From: Pandoraea faecigallinarum
Lineage (GTDB): Bacteria > Pseudomonadota > Gammaproteobacteria > Burkholderiales > Burkholderiaceae
NCBI RefSeq assembly: GCF_001029105.3
Contig: NZ_CP011807.3
Coordinates: 4,154,001 to 4,218,000 of the forward strand
Length of the DNA stretch: 64,000 nt
Direction: 5' to 3'
Positions 1 through 10,401 of this stretch are shown here, piece after piece (positions within the stretch are counted from its first letter, which is position 1; each line of letters opens with the position of its first letter). The position numbers were made by a program, and so were the translations under genes. Under the pieces are notes generated by a model, which did not search any database, was not told the origin of the DNA, and was given only the letters and a program-made list of their open reading frames with translations.

Positions 1-499
1 GCTTGACGTCCAGACCGGCGATGCGCCCGGCGTCCTTCGTGGCCTGACGCTGGCTGTCGTTGAAATAGGCCGGCACCGTGATCACGGCTTCCGTCACCGG
101 CTCGCCCAGGTAGTCCTCGGCGGTCTTTTTCATCTTGCGCAGCACTTCGGCGGAAATCTGCGGCGGAGCCAGCTTCTGGTCGCGCGCTTCCACCCAGGCG
201 TCGCCGTTGTCGGCCTTGACGATCTTGTAGGGCATCAGCGAGATGTCCTTCTGCACTTCCTTTTCTTCGAAGCGACGGCCAATCAGGCGCTTGACGGCGT
301 ACAGCGTATTTTTCGGATTGGTCACGGCCTGGCGTTTGGCCGGTGCACCGACCAGAATCTCGCCATCGTCCATGTAGGCGATGATCGACGGGGTGGTGCG
401 AGCCCCTTCCGCGTTCTCGATGATCTTGACCTGATTGCCTTCCATGACGGCCACGCACGAGTTCGTGGTGCCCAAGTCGATACCGATGATTTTGCCCAT
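1..499 (-). CDS. dnaK: Chaperone DnaK (Hsp70), N-terminal part
   Basis: Hsp70 chaperone that binds unfolded peptides in an ATP cycle driven by DnaJ and GrpE in the cytoplasm. The reading frame runs off the window edge, so only about 166 N-terminal residues are present. They open with [21 protein letters not shown], the phosphate-binding segment of the Hsp70 ATPase domain, and continue with the conserved [20 protein letters not shown] block. The start ATG (497-499) has an AGGAG 8 bases upstream. It lies downstream of grpE and a thioredoxin-like gene on the same strand. Identification is certain; the substrate-binding domain is outside the window. Confidence 0.97.
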   Translation of the reverse strand, partial: MGKIIGIDLGTTNSCVAVMEGNQVKIIENAEGARTTPSIIAYMDDGEILVGAPAKRQAVTNPKNTLYAVKRLIGRRFEEKEVQKDISLMPYKIVKADNGDAWVEARDQKLAPPQISAEVLRKMKKTAEDYLGEPVTEAVITVPAYFNDSQRQATKDAGRIAGLDVK

Positions 500-595
500 A
501 TTAATTTCTCCTAGCGTCCTTTGCGTCTTTCCGTAGGGCGTGTCGCCCGTTCAATTCATTGATCTGCACGGGATATGGGTGCAGCGCGGAACATT

Positions 596-1024
596 TCAAG
601 ACCCTTTTTGCAGCCCGGTTTTGCTCCCCGCCGCCGCGATCTTGTCGCGGGCGGCGGCCACCGCCAGCCGGAACTGGGGCAGGCCATGCCAGCCGGTCGC
701 CCGGCCCAGCTTCTTACCTGCGTGGAAAAAGAAAAACGTCGGCACCCCATGCAGGGCGAAGCGACGTGCGAGCGCCATGTCGGCGTATACGTTGGCGTGG
801 TACCAGCGTAGCCCCAGCGCGTCGATGGCCTCGCGTTGCGCAAGCATGGTTTTCTTGGCGACTTCGCAGTTAAAGCAATCGACGCCCCAGAAAAACACGA
901 CGGCGAGGCCGTCCCCCGCTTCACGCAATCCTTCGTCGAACGTCTGTGCGCTCAGTTCGCGCATCGAAAACGCTTCGAAGGCCGTGCCGTCCACGCCTTT
1001 CATGCCCGGAAGATCGCCTGCCAT
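596..1024 (-). CDS. Thioredoxin-like protein between grpE and dnaK
   Basis: A 142-residue thioredoxin-fold protein. The active site reads FWGVDCFNCEVAKK, so it has a CxxC pair (CFNC) but not the usual WCGPC. A cis-Pro region follows (HGVPTFFFF), as in thioredoxins. The frame is open further upstream, but the ATG at 1022-1024 (MAGDLPGMKG) gives a normal-length protein; the longer frame has Arg-rich filler with no homology. It has no obvious signal peptide, so it is probably cytoplasmic. Lying between grpE and dnaK on the same strand suggests heat-inducible co-expression and a redox role during protein-folding stress; that role is inference. Confidence 0.85.
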   Translation of the reverse strand: MAGDLPGMKGVDGTAFEAFSMRELSAQTFDEGLREAGDGLAVVFFWGVDCFNCEVAKKTMLAQREAIDALGLRWYHANVYADMALARRFALHGVPTFFFFHAGKKLGRATGWHGLPQFRLAVAAARDKIAAAGSKTGLQKGS

Positions 1025-1178
1025 GGTGGAAAGCCCCTGAAATCTCCGATGTCCCCGCGCCCCGCTGCCTGTACTGCGCGTGCCGCCATCCCTGCGCTCG
1101 GAGCATCGAAGTCTGCCATGATGGCAAGGTATCGAGCCCCGGAACACGGACAGGGTGACGTCGGGACGACCTGGCGGC

Positions 1179-1724
1179 TTACTTGCCCGCAGCCACGGTC
1201 ACGAGTGCCGGACGCAACACGCGGTCGGCAATCAGATACCCCTTTTGCAGCACGGCCACGACGGTATTCGGCTCCTGATCGGCCGGCACCATCGAAATGG
1301 CCTGATGCTGATGCGGGTCGAACTTCGCGCCGGCGGGGTCGATGACCGACACCTTGCTGCGCTCGAGCGCCGACACCAGTTGGCGAAGCGTCAGTGCGAC
1401 GCCTTCTTGCAGCTTGGCCACGTCGCCGCTCTTGTCGGCAGCGGCGGCTTCCAGGCTGTCGATGACCGGCAGAAGGTTCTCGGCAAAGCTCTCGACGGCG
1501 AATTTACGGGCCTTGGCCACTTCCTCTTCCGCACGGCGGCGGACGTTTTCCATTTCGGCGCGGGCCCGCAGGGCGTCGTCGCGCAGGGCAGCCGCTTCGG
1601 CCTGAGCCGCCTGAAGCTGCGCCTCGACCGAGGGCAGCGCGTCGTTCGCGAGCGCAGCGTCGGTCGGGGCCGCTTCGGCCTGGGACGGAATCGGCTGATC
1701 GGGAGTGTTTTGCTGTTCAGTCAT
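1179..1724 (-). CDS. grpE: Nucleotide exchange factor GrpE
   Basis: Homodimeric exchange factor that releases ADP from DnaK. It has 181 residues, the usual size. The N-terminal third is Gln/Pro/Ala-rich and disordered, followed by a long coiled coil (roughly residues 35-95, with [20 protein letters not shown]). The C-terminal beta domain carries the family signature [14 protein letters not shown] and ends near [20 protein letters not shown]. It is the first gene of a grpE-thioredoxin-dnaK run and has a sigma-32-like promoter about 70-100 bases upstream. Confidence 0.97.
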   Translation of the reverse strand: MTEQQNTPDQPIPSQAEAAPTDAALANDALPSVEAQLQAAQAEAAALRDDALRARAEMENVRRRAEEEVAKARKFAVESFAENLLPVIDSLEAAAADKSGDVAKLQEGVALTLRQLVSALERSKVSVIDPAGAKFDPHQHQAISMVPADQEPNTVVAVLQKGYLIADRVLRPALVTVAAGK

Positions 1725-2038
1725 GAGCTTGAGTCGTCAAAAGGTTCTTGCAGCGCACCACAACGATGCGCCGCCTGTTCAAATCCCTTTGGATAGTCGG
1801 GGCGTTCACACCGATTTCAAGAGCTGGCGGGCATTCTGTGCGCCATACCGGTGCGCGCCGCGTGCCGGTAAATATCCGGTTACACGCGTTACGAGTCCTC
1901 TATTGTATCGGCCGTTGCTGCGACCTAACATGAATTACGGTCCGGACGTTGGAAGTGCCCGGTTTGCTGGCTTCCTCCCCGGGCCCGGCCGCTCACCGGG
2001 CATCCCCCGTCCGGTGAAGTGTTCTCAAGGAGCGCATC
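1725..2038. other. Intergenic region upstream of grpE
   Basis: This 314-base gap holds the probable heat-shock promoter of grpE at its left end. The rest shows no convincing gene on either strand. An AAGGAG ribosome-binding site at its right end belongs to the small gene starting at 2039. Confidence 0.5.
1793..1821 (-). promoter_or_regulatory. Probable sigma-32 heat-shock promoter of grpE
   Basis: Read on the minus strand, CTTGAAA (1821-1815) is followed after 12 bases by CCCCGACTAT (1802-1793). The -35 matches the sigma-32 consensus CTTGAAA exactly and the -10 starts with the expected CCCC. It sits about 70 bases upstream of the grpE start. No CIRCE element (TTAGCACTC-N9-GAGTGCTAA) is visible here although hrcA is nearby. 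Confidence 0.65.
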
Positions 2039-2233
2039 ATGAAGCTGCCACTGGCTGTTGTCTTCATCCTCGCGTTGGTGACTACGGTAACGATTACGAT
2101 CTGCTTGTCCGGCGCGGTAACCCGGCGCGACACCGAATACGGTGGCGTGCGGGCTGTGCTGCATCAATTTGTGGAAGTGCCGGGCATGCCGGGGCATTCG
2201 TCGAGTTCGACTGCCGGAATCCCTACGCGCTGA
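2039..2233 (+). CDS. Possible small membrane protein (unknown)
   Basis: A 64-residue frame starting with a hydrophobic stretch (residues 3-25, LPLAVVFILALVTTVTITIC), which would be one membrane helix or an uncleaved signal anchor. The remainder is short, Ser/Gly-rich and has no motif I recognise. The main support is an AAGGAG eight bases before the ATG and the free-standing position between grpE and hslR. I assign no function, and the frame could be spurious. Confidence 0.45.
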   Translation: MKLPLAVVFILALVTTVTITICLSGAVTRRDTEYGGVRAVLHQFVEVPGMPGHSSSSTAGIPTR

Positions 2234-2401
2234 TCGCCCCCGGGGTGCATGATCCTTTGCGGTTGTGCGCGGTGCCGTTCCCCGAGCTGATTTCCGCTCC
2301 CTCCCCGTCCGCCGCTGTGCGCTTCGCCAGCGGCGGCGTCCATTTCGGCGCCGGAAGGCGTTCGCCGGCTCCCCTGTGCTTCGCGGGGGCCGCTTGCCGC
2401 G

Positions 2402-2803
2402 CTACTCGCCAACCCCGCCGAGGCGGCGGCGGTCCCGTTTCGTGGGGCGTCCATGCATCTGCGCCGCGGGCTCCTGATACAGACGTCGGCGCTCGTTCTC
2501 GTCGGCGCGCGCCCGAATACTGGCTTCGGTCTCTTCGTACAGCGACTGCGCGACCGGGGCCGAGCCGCGCACTTCGGCAATGGCTTTCACACGAACTTCC
2601 CAGCGCGTGCTGCCGTTATCCACCGACACCAGATCGCCCGGGCGCACGTCGCGCGCCGGCTTGACGCGTGTCTCGTTGCAAAGCACACGGCCACGGTCGA
2701 CCGCTTGCGTGGCGAGCGAGCGCGTCTTGAAAAAGCGAGCCGCCCACAGCCATTTGTCGATACGCGTAGCGGCCTGCGGGGAGTCGTCTACCTTGACCGT
2801 CAC
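2402..2803 (-). CDS. hslR: Hsp15-type S4 RNA-binding heat-shock protein
   Basis: A 133-residue protein with an N-terminal S4 RNA-binding domain; [18 protein letters not shown] is the family signature. Hsp15 binds stalled 50S subunits carrying a nascent chain and helps recycle them (established for E. coli). The C-terminus is very basic ([10 protein letters not shown]). The start is taken as GTG 2801-2803 because it overlaps the hemH stop (GTGA) and yields [20 protein letters not shown]. The frame remains open upstream inside hemH but that stretch is only the hemH shadow. It is translationally coupled to hemH. Confidence 0.9.
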   Translation of the reverse strand: MTVKVDDSPQAATRIDKWLWAARFFKTRSLATQAVDRGRVLCNETRVKPARDVRPGDLVSVDNGSTRWEVRVKAIAEVRGSAPVAQSLYEETEASIRARADENERRRLYQEPAAQMHGRPTKRDRRRLGGVGE

Positions 2804-3999
2804 GTCCGGGCTCCCGGTTCGGCCTGGCTTTGCAGCGGCTCCCGCACTGCCGCAGCCGCGGCGGCAGCCGCACTCGCTTCCTCGAACGCCGCGACTGCCG
2901 CCACCTGCCGCTGACGGGTCGACGCCACCGCCGCCGCCGAGGCCTGGGCCTCGCCCTGCGGCGACAGCACCGGCCAGCCTTGCAGATGCCGCGCCGCGAT
3001 TTCGCCAAGCGCCGTGATCCATGCGCTCGCGCCGTTCAGGCAGGGAATGAAGTGGAACGCCTTGCCGCCGGCGCTCAGATACGCGTGGCGGCCTTCCATG
3101 TTGATTTCCTCAAGCGTTTCGAGGCAGTCGGACGTAAAGCCAGGACAGAAGACGTCCACACGCGGCGTGCCGCCACGGCCCAATTCTTCGAGCGTCGGTG
3201 CGGTGTACGGTTGAAGCCACTCCGCCTTGCCGAAGCGCGACTGGAACGTGAGGCGGCAGGTCGTCTCGTCGAGGCCGAGCGACGCCGCGAGCAGACGCGC
3301 CGTTCTCACGCACTGGTCATGGTACGGATCCCCGAGATCGAGCGTGCGGCGCGGCACCCCGTGGAAACTCAGCAACAGGCGCTCGCCCGCCGCAAAGTCG
3401 GGCCGGCCGTGCTGCTGCCAGTAGCCTTCGACCTGCTGACGCAGCGCCTCGATGTACGCGGGATGATCGTGATAGTCACGTACCGTGCGCACGTCCGGTT
3501 GGTTGCGCAAACGGCCAAGCACGCGGAATACCGCATCGCTGGCGGTGGCGGTCGTGCTGCTCGAATACTGCGGATAGAGCGGCAGCAGGAGAATTCGCTC
3601 AACGCCATTCTGACGCAGCGCGCGAATTCGTTCGGGAATCGACGGATTGCCGTAACGCATCGCGTAGTCGACGACCACGTCGTAGTCGTTTGCGTGCAGC
3701 AACGCGCGCAGGGCGTTCGTCTGGTGCTCCGTGTTCACCTTGAGCGGCGAGCCGTCGCGAGTCCAGACCGTCGCGTACTTCTGCGCGGATGCGCGCGAGC
3801 GCAGCGGCAGGATGACCAGCCGCAACAGCGGTTGCCAGACCAGCCGCGGAATTTCCACGACGCGCGGGTCCGACAGGAACTCGCGCAAATATCGGCGCAC
3901 GGCCGCGGGACGCGGCTCATCGGGCGTGCCAAGGTTGATCAGCAGGACGGCGGTCTTGCCGGACTGGCCATGCGAAATAGGTTCGGGATCGAAGCGCAT
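2800..3999 (-). CDS. hemH: Ferrochelatase
   Basis: Inserts Fe2+ into protoporphyrin IX, the last step of haem synthesis. The family blocks are clear: [14 protein letters not shown] near residue 14, [13 protein letters not shown] near 155, [11 protein letters not shown] with the catalytic His near 220, and [16 protein letters not shown] with the conserved acidic residue. It has 399 residues, about 30-40 longer than usual, because of an Ala-rich C-terminal tail ([14 protein letters not shown]) that ends in the hslR overlap. The start ATG 3997-3999 is chosen over an upstream frame with no similarity. Confidence 0.96.
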   Translation of the reverse strand: MRFDPEPISHGQSGKTAVLLINLGTPDEPRPAAVRRYLREFLSDPRVVEIPRLVWQPLLRLVILPLRSRASAQKYATVWTRDGSPLKVNTEHQTNALRALLHANDYDVVVDYAMRYGNPSIPERIRALRQNGVERILLLPLYPQYSSSTTATASDAVFRVLGRLRNQPDVRTVRDYHDHPAYIEALRQQVEGYWQQHGRPDFAAGERLLLSFHGVPRRTLDLGDPYHDQCVRTARLLAASLGLDETTCRLTFQSRFGKAEWLQPYTAPTLEELGRGGTPRVDVFCPGFTSDCLETLEEINMEGRHAYLSAGGKAFHFIPCLNGASAWITALGEIAARHLQGWPVLSPQGEAQASAAAVASTRQRQVAAVAAFEEASAAAAAAAAVREPLQSQAEPGART

Positions 4000-4121
4000 G
4001 GAGCGTACTTTACCGCAAACGGAGGGGGGAAACAGGCAGGGCCTCGTGCCGGTCGTCACCCCAGGACAGGTGCTGCACCGGCCCTGCGGCGGGCGACGCA
4101 GCACAACGAAGCGCACGACGC

Positions 4122-6472
4122 TCAGCCGTGCCTACGTTCGTCCTCGCGGGCAGGCCGATGCTCGGCGCCCGGACGCGCGCCTTCCGGCTTGCTCTCGCGC
4201 TGTGCCGGCTGCGGGCGCTCCTGCGGTTGCGGATGCGCGCGCTCCTGAGGCTGCGGATGCGGCTGGGGCCGCTCGGGCTGTGGCTGCGGCCTGGGCGCCG
4301 GTTGCGCTCGCTCGACCTGCGGCGGCGGGCGCTGCGGCTGCGCTTCAGGACGCGGCTGGACTCGCTCCGCCTGCGGTGACGGGTGCTGCTGCATTGGCTG
4401 AGAAGAGAACGCCGGCTGCGATTGCGCGCGCGGTTGCGACTGCCATTGCTGCGGGCGGCGTGCCGGCTCCACGGCGTCGGGCTGGGCCTGTTGCGGTGTT
4501 GGGCGACTTTGCGGCGTCTCGCGCTGCGCGGCTGGCGTCTGCGGAGATTGCAAAGATTGCGGAGGCTGAGGGGGCTGCCCCGACTGACGGCGCATCTGCA
4601 TCTCGCGTTGCGCAGCCTCGTGTCCCGGTTGCGGGACTGCCTGTGGTGTCTCGGTACGTGCTGCCGGTTGGCCGGTCACGCTTTGGCCTGTCATGCCGGT
4701 CATGCCGGGCGGACGCGGCACTCCCGGTACTCCGGGCCGGGCCGGCACACCCGGCACACCCGGCACTCCCGGCACACCCGGCACACCCGGCGCGCCGTGC
4801 ATCGGCGCAATGGCGCCGGTGGCGGGCAGCCCGCCGCGGGCCGGCGCTGCGCCGATTGGCTCGCCTCCCGCCCCATGCGTGCCGATAACCGTCACACGCG
4901 GGGCGACGCGTCCCGGTGCCTGCACGTCGCGGTCATTCGTCCGAAGATTGCGGACCTGCTGAGCGTTCTGCCCGAACACCAACGGGGCACCGCCGGCGTT
5001 CGGCACGGCATGAAGGTTGCTCGTCAACTCCCGCGACGGCGCGCTGCGCGCCGCTGGCGTGCGCGTCGCGAGGACCTGCCGGTCGAATACGCCCGCCGGC
5101 GGTGCGCCCGCTGCCGGACGGCTGGTCCCCACCACGCTCTGCCGCACCGGTGCGACGCCCGGTGTATTTCCGACCCGCCACGTCTGCCCTGCTCGCGGCG
5201 CAGCCAATGCCGTCGGCGCACCGACCGGACGTCCCTGCACGAACGCCTGCGCGGGCATCGTCGACACCGCGCCACGCACGTTCCGATTCACGTAGACGTT
5301 GTTTACGTGCACGTTATTGGTGATATTCGTGGTGCGCACGATCGTCGAACGATTGATGTTCGTGATGTACGACGAACTCGCGCGATACGCGGGACGATAC
5401 GGATCGTGCGGTCCCAGCGCGAACCAGGCGAGGCCCACGCCGCCGGTGGCGAACGTCACGCCCCACGCGTTCGCGCCGCTATTGCCGCCGACCCAGCCGA
5501 CCAGCGCCGGCGCGTACACGGGGCGCACCGCGACCGGCCCCGGCACCCAGCACCAGCGCGCATCCACATAGGCCCAACGTCCGTAGTGGTACAGTGCGAA
5601 GCCCCACGGGGCGTCGTCCACCCACGTCCAGCCCCACGGGTCGACCCAGACCCAATGGCCGGTACGGTAAGGCGCCCAGCCCGACGGCACATCCGATGGG
5701 ACCCAAACCGCGCCGTAGGCCGGCGTTTCCTGCCAGGACCCATAGTCGTCCAGACTCTCGAAACCGGTCATGTCTCGCGAAACGTAACGCGCGGAGACGG
5801 AGGCGTCTTCACGCGCGTCACGCTCGCGCATCCACTGATCGAAAGCGTCGGCCACGAGCGGCCCGCTCGCCTGCTGGACGAGGTTCTGGCCGGCGAACGC
5901 CACACGCTGCCCTTGTTGCAGCGGCATCGACGCCCCCTGCCCGTAGGCCGTGCCCGCGCCTCGCGACACGGTGAGCGTCGTCACGCCGTTCGGATCGACG
6001 TCGACGCGATACTCGCCGGCCTGCGCCGGCACGAACGCCAGGTTCGGCGTGTCGATCTCGTAGGGCTGGTTCGGATCGAAACTGCGCAGGCGCAGGCCAC
6101 GGTGCCCTGCGTTACGTTCAGTTGCACATTCTGGTCGGTGAGCGCCGAGAGCGTGAGGCTGGTCGATGCGCCCATGCGCACCGCGGTGCCGCCCACGTGC
6201 ATCTCGGCACGGCTGTTGCGCTCGACCCAGACGGCGTCGCCGGTGGTGAGCGGCCGGTTCCGGTTGGCGTAGCGCCAGTCGCCGGTGCCGGCCGGGGCGT
6301 AGGTCACCGTGCCGTCGAACTCGCTCAGACGTGCCACGCGCCCCGGCGGATCGGCGCTTTGCGCCTGCGCCTGCGCCTGTGCCAGCGCAAGCGGGCCCGC
6401 ACCGAGAACGCTCAATGCCAGCGCGGCACCGAGGGCGCGGACCAGCGTCCGCCAGGAAAGCAGGGGATTCAT
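4122..6472 (-). pseudogene. FecR/DUF6600-type secreted protein, frameshifted
   Basis: An envelope protein of about 783 residues if repaired. The N-terminus (ATG 6470-6472, GGAG five bases upstream) is a signal peptide ending near GPLALAQA. A FecR-like beta domain follows (YAPAGTGDWRYANRNRPL), then a W/Y-rich DUF6600-type block (GHWVWVDPWGWTWVDDAPWG). The last 300 residues are Pro/Gln-rich with tandem GVP triplets. At about 6095-6097 one base is missing: the upstream frame ends QLNVTQGTVA and the downstream frame resumes LRLRSFDPNQPYEIDTPN. Translation of the native frame would therefore stop early. This is either a true loss of function or an assembly error; both halves are otherwise intact and conserved, which favours a recent or artificial change. 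Confidence 0.75.
4742..4795. repeat. Six 9-bp units encoding VPG triplets
   Basis: Tandem units of CCGGCACAC with few changes (CCGGCACTC, CCGGCGCGC). Read on the minus strand inside the DUF6600 gene they encode repeating Gly-Val-Pro. The unit length keeps the frame, so copy number can change without breaking the protein. Confidence 0.85.
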
Positions 6473-6653
6473 AAACACTCCGGGCCCATTCGGCGGGCAC
6501 GCCGTGCGTGGCGTCGCGCGCCACCTTGTTGTTCTGTCCGAATCCTCGGGCGAGCGTCTGACGCAACACGACGAGGCGCCGACCGCGAGGGACGCTTCGA
6601 GCGTAGGCCCACTGCGTGTGACAGCGTGTAAAGGAATGCTACGGGGTTGTAAC

Positions 6654-7682
6654 TCAGTGATGACTGAGCGCGTTGGAGAGCAACTTGGCCGTGATGTCGA
6701 CGATGGGGATCACGCGCTCGTATGCCATGCGCGTCGGGCCGATCACGCCGAGCGTGCCCACGATCTGCCCGTCGACCTCGTACGGGGCCGTGACGACCGT
6801 CATCTCTTCGATGGGCACGAGGTTCGACTCGCCGCCGATGAAGATCTGCACGCCGGAAGCGCGGCTCGACACGTCGAGCAACTGCAACAGGCCGGTCTTG
6901 GACTCGAACACGTCGAACAGCTTGCGCAGCCGTTCCATGTTCGACGACAGGTCCTCCACGCCCAGCAGGTTGCGCTCGCCCGAGATCAGCACGCTCTCGC
7001 GCGTGGTGTCGGCCATCGCGTCGCTGCCGGCCTGTACGGCGGCCTGCATCAGGGCGCTCATGTCCGAGCGCAGCGCGTCGAGTTCACCGCGCAAGTAAGT
7101 GCGCACGTCGTCGAAGCTATGACCGCCGAAGTTCGCGTTCAGGTAGTTCGCCGCCTCGACAAGTTGCGCCGGAGAATAATCTTTCTCCGTCAGAATGATA
7201 CGGTTCTGCACGTCGCCGTCGGGAGTCACGATGATGAGCAGAACGCGCTTGTCGGACAAACGCAGGAATTCGATATGGCGGAAGGTCTGGCTGCGACGCG
7301 GCGTGAGCACCACGCCCGCGAACTGCGACAGATGCGAAAGCACCTGAGCGGCGGACGCGACCAGTTGCTGCGGGCCCGCCGGTTGCAGACTTGTCTGCAC
7401 CTGCGACGCCAGTTGGTGCACGGCCTCTTCGAGCGGGCGAACCGAGAGCATGGTGTCGACGAACAGCCGGTAGGCGCGCGGCGTCGGCACCCGGCCCGCG
7501 GACGTATGGGGACTGGAGACGAACCCCAGCGCTTCGAGGTCGGCCATCACATTGCGAATGGTCGCCGGCGACAGGTCGAGTCCCGAATACCGCGAAAGCG
7601 TGCGCGAACCGACCGGCTGGCCATCGGCGATGTACCGTTCGATCAGGGTTTTGAGGAGCGTTTGCGCACGTTGATCTAGCAT
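6654..7682 (-). CDS. hrcA: Heat-inducible transcription repressor HrcA
   Basis: Represses heat-shock genes by binding CIRCE operators. It has 342 residues. The N-terminal winged helix is evident ([24 protein letters not shown], residues 28-52), followed by the [18 protein letters not shown] block and the GAF-like effector domain. The start ATG 7680-7682 gives the canonical [21 protein letters not shown]. It is divergent from nadK, with 117 bases between, and I see no CIRCE sequence there; its targets are probably groESL elsewhere. Confidence 0.96.
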   Translation of the reverse strand: MLDQRAQTLLKTLIERYIADGQPVGSRTLSRYSGLDLSPATIRNVMADLEALGFVSSPHTSAGRVPTPRAYRLFVDTMLSVRPLEEAVHQLASQVQTSLQPAGPQQLVASAAQVLSHLSQFAGVVLTPRRSQTFRHIEFLRLSDKRVLLIIVTPDGDVQNRIILTEKDYSPAQLVEAANYLNANFGGHSFDDVRTYLRGELDALRSDMSALMQAAVQAGSDAMADTTRESVLISGERNLLGVEDLSSNMERLRKLFDVFESKTGLLQLLDVSSRASGVQIFIGGESNLVPIEEMTVVTAPYEVDGQIVGTLGVIGPTRMAYERVIPIVDITAKLLSNALSHH

Positions 7683-7799
7683 GGCAAAAATTGTAACGCG
7701 AAATGTAGGTACGCGGCGTACGGCAAACCCCGACACGAGAACCGTTGCAGCCCGTGCGTGCCGATGGTTGCTGTCATCGAGTTATGGTGTAATGGCGGC

Positions 7800-8708
7800 A
7801 TGAAAACTGGGAGCCCCTTCAAGACCGTGGCGCTCGTCGGAAAGTACCATGCCGACGGCGTCGCCGAACCATTGCTCACGCTCGCGGCATGCATTGTCCA
7901 GCGTGGGCATCATGTCGTCTTCGAGCGCGATACCGCGCACAACATCGGTGCCGGCGCCGATCCGTACGGCACGCTCGACATTCAGGAGATCGCCAGGCAG
8001 GCCGATGTCGCCGTCGTGGTCGGCGGCGACGGCACGATGCTCGGCGTCGGGCGTCAGCTGGCCGCCTCGAAGGTCCCGCTCATCGGGGTGAACCACGGGC
8101 GCGTGGGCTTCATCACCGATATTCCGCTCGACGAAATGCGTCAGGTCGTGCCGGCCATGCTCGAAGGTCACTTCGAAGCGGAGCAGCGCACGCTCCTGTC
8201 CGCACGTATCGAGCGCGACGGCCAGGTGCTCTTCGAAACCCTCGCGTTCAACGACGTCGTCGTGAACCGCTCGGGGATTTCGGGGATGGTCGAGTTGCGC
8301 GTCGACGTCGACGGCCGCTTCATGTACAAGCAACGCTCGGACGGCCTGATCGTCGCCACGCCCACGGGCTCCACGGCGTACGCCCTTTCGGCCACCGGCC
8401 CGATCCTGCATCCGCGTCTGGGCGGCGTGGTGCTCGTGCCGATCGCCCCGCACGCGCTGTCGAACCGTCCGATCGTGTTGCCGGATTCGAGCGACATCGT
8501 CATCACGATCACGGGCGGACGCGAAGTCGGCGCCAACTTCGATATGCAATCGTTTGCCGAACTGCGCCAGGGCGACAGGATTCTGGTGGGCCGCTCCGAA
8601 CATCAGGTGACGTTCCTGCACCCGGTCGGCTACAACTATTACGCCACGCTGCGCCGCAAATTGCACTGGAACGAGCATATCTCCGACGAAGATATGCCGC
8701 AGAACTGA
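7800..8708 (+). CDS. nadK: NAD kinase
   Basis: Phosphorylates NAD to NADP, the only route to NADP in bacteria. It has 302 residues. The GGDGTMLG motif (about residues 75-82) and the NDVVVNR segment mark the active site, with the [18 protein letters not shown] block further on. The start ATG at 7800 gives [16 protein letters not shown]; an upstream in-frame ATG would add residues with no similarity. recN starts 23 bases after its stop, so the two are probably cotranscribed. Confidence 0.97.
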   Translation: MKTGSPFKTVALVGKYHADGVAEPLLTLAACIVQRGHHVVFERDTAHNIGAGADPYGTLDIQEIARQADVAVVVGGDGTMLGVGRQLAASKVPLIGVNHGRVGFITDIPLDEMRQVVPAMLEGHFEAEQRTLLSARIERDGQVLFETLAFNDVVVNRSGISGMVELRVDVDGRFMYKQRSDGLIVATPTGSTAYALSATGPILHPRLGGVVLVPIAPHALSNRPIVLPDSSDIVITITGGREVGANFDMQSFAELRQGDRILVGRSEHQVTFLHPVGYNYYATLRRKLHWNEHISDEDMPQN

Positions 8709-8731
8709 CCTCACGCCTCACCCGACATCCC

Positions 8732-10396
8732 ATGCTACGCAGTCTCTCGATTCGCGATTTCGTGATCGTCGATCGTCTCGATCTGGAATTCTCCGCCGGC
8801 TTCACCGTGTTTTCGGGGGAGACCGGCGCAGGCAAATCGATCCTGATCGATGCGCTGGCGCTCGCGATGGGCGAGCGCGGCGACGCCAGCATGGTGCGCA
8901 ATGGGAAGCCGCGCGCCGACATTACTGCCGAGTTCGCCGCGGACGCCCAGGCACGCCCCGACCTCGAAGCCTGGCTGCAAGCCCAGGCCCTCACCCTCGA
9001 AGAGCACGGTGGCGTATTGCTGCGCCGTGTGCTCGACGCCGGTGGACGTTCACGCGCCTTCATCAACGGCACGCCCGCCACGCTCGCGCAATTGCGCGAA
9101 CTTGGCGAAATGCTCGTCGACATTCATGGTCAGCACGCGCATCAGCAGTTGTTGCGCCCCGACGCACAGCGCCGTTTGCTCGACTCGCACGCTGGCGCGA
9201 CCACGCTCGCCGCAGAGGCGAACGCAGCCCATAAGGAATGGCGACGCCTCGTGAAGCGGTGCGAGCAAGCGCACGGGCGCGACCGCGAACTGCAACTCGA
9301 GCGCGAGCGCCTCGAATGGCAGACGTCCGAGCTCGACAAGCTCAGCCCGCAGGAAGGCGAATGGGACGACGTGAGCGCCGAGCATCGTCGGCTCTCGCAC
9401 GCGGCCAGCCTCATCAATGGCGTGCAAGGCGCGCTCGATGTGCTCGCCGAAGCGGATGGCGCGCTCGTGCCTTCGCTCGGCCATGTCGTGCACCAGCTTC
9501 GCGAACTCGCCGAGATCGACGCCGGACTGGCGGACACGCTCGCCGCACTCGAACCCGCCGAGATTCAGCTTCGCGAAGCCGTTCACTCGCTCACGCATTA
9601 CGCGCAACGTGTCGAACTCGATCCGGAACGTCTGGCCGTGGTCGAGCAACGCCTCGACGCGCTGCATTCGGCCGCACGCAAGTTCCGCGTCACGCCCGAG
9701 CAGTTGCCTGCGCAATGGGCGGAGCGCCGTGCACAGTTGGAAGAATTGACAGCGTCGGCCGACACCGCGGCCATGCAAGCGGCGGCGGACGCGGCGCATG
9801 CCGCATATCTGAAACTCGCGAAGGACCTCTCGAAGGCGCGGGCCAAGGCGGCGGCGTCGCTTGCGCGCGAAGTCACTCGCGCCATGCAGGACCTCTCGAT
9901 GCCCGGCGGGCGCTTCGAAGTCGCGCTCACGCCAACGCCCGAGCCGCAGTCGTTCGGTCTGGAGACGGTCGAATTCCTCGTCGCGGGGCACCCCGGCGTG
10001 CCGACGCGACCGCTCGCCAAGGTGGCCTCCGGTGGCGAACTCGCGCGTATCAGCCTCGCCTTGCAAGTGATTGCCAGCAGCGCAAGTCTTACGCCAACGC
10101 TGATTTTCGACGAAGTGGACTCCGGCATCGGCGGCGCCGTCGCCGAAGTGGTGGGCCGTCTGCTGCGCGAGTTGGGGCAGGGACGGCAGGTGCTCTGCGT
10201 GACGCACCTGCCGCAGGTCGCCGCCCTGGGCCATCAGCACCTGCGTGTGAGCAAGCGCAGCGATGGCGACACGACGATGAGCGAGATCGAACCACTCGGG
10301 CGCACCGAGCGTGTCGAAGAGATTGCACGCATGCTCGGCGGCGTGGAGATCACGCCCACGACGCGAAAGCACGCGCGGGAGATGCTGGCGCTCTAG
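8732..10396 (+). CDS. recN: DNA repair protein RecN
   Basis: SMC-like ATPase acting in double-strand break repair. It has 554 residues, the standard length. It carries Walker A GETGAGKS near residue 29, a central coiled-coil region, the ABC signature ASGGELARISLA near 432, Walker B LIFDEVDSGIGG near 455, and a final H-loop (LCVTHLPQVAA). The start ATG at 8732 yields MLRSLSIRDFVIVD, the usual RecN beginning. The frame is open far upstream over nadK but that is a shadow. Confidence 0.97.
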   Translation: MLRSLSIRDFVIVDRLDLEFSAGFTVFSGETGAGKSILIDALALAMGERGDASMVRNGKPRADITAEFAADAQARPDLEAWLQAQALTLEEHGGVLLRRVLDAGGRSRAFINGTPATLAQLRELGEMLVDIHGQHAHQQLLRPDAQRRLLDSHAGATTLAAEANAAHKEWRRLVKRCEQAHGRDRELQLERERLEWQTSELDKLSPQEGEWDDVSAEHRRLSHAASLINGVQGALDVLAEADGALVPSLGHVVHQLRELAEIDAGLADTLAALEPAEIQLREAVHSLTHYAQRVELDPERLAVVEQRLDALHSAARKFRVTPEQLPAQWAERRAQLEELTASADTAAMQAAADAAHAAYLKLAKDLSKARAKAAASLAREVTRAMQDLSMPGGRFEVALTPTPEPQSFGLETVEFLVAGHPGVPTRPLAKVASGGELARISLALQVIASSASLTPTLIFDEVDSGIGGAVAEVVGRLLRELGQGRQVLCVTHLPQVAALGHQHLRVSKRSDGDTTMSEIEPLGRTERVEEIARMLGGVEITPTTRKHAREMLAL

Positions 10397-10401
10397 GTAA
10401 G

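Noticed and set aside
500..595. Separate sigma-32 promoter for dnaK
   Set aside because: TTGAAC and CCCTAC are present but the spacing (10 bases) is too short to claim.
2830..4248. 472-residue plus-strand frame opposite hemH
   Set aside because: Shadow of hemH with a composition typical of reverse-strand reading.
6473..6653. Hairpin CTCAGT-GATG-ACTGAG near the hrcA stop as terminator
   Set aside because: No T run follows it on the transcribed strand.
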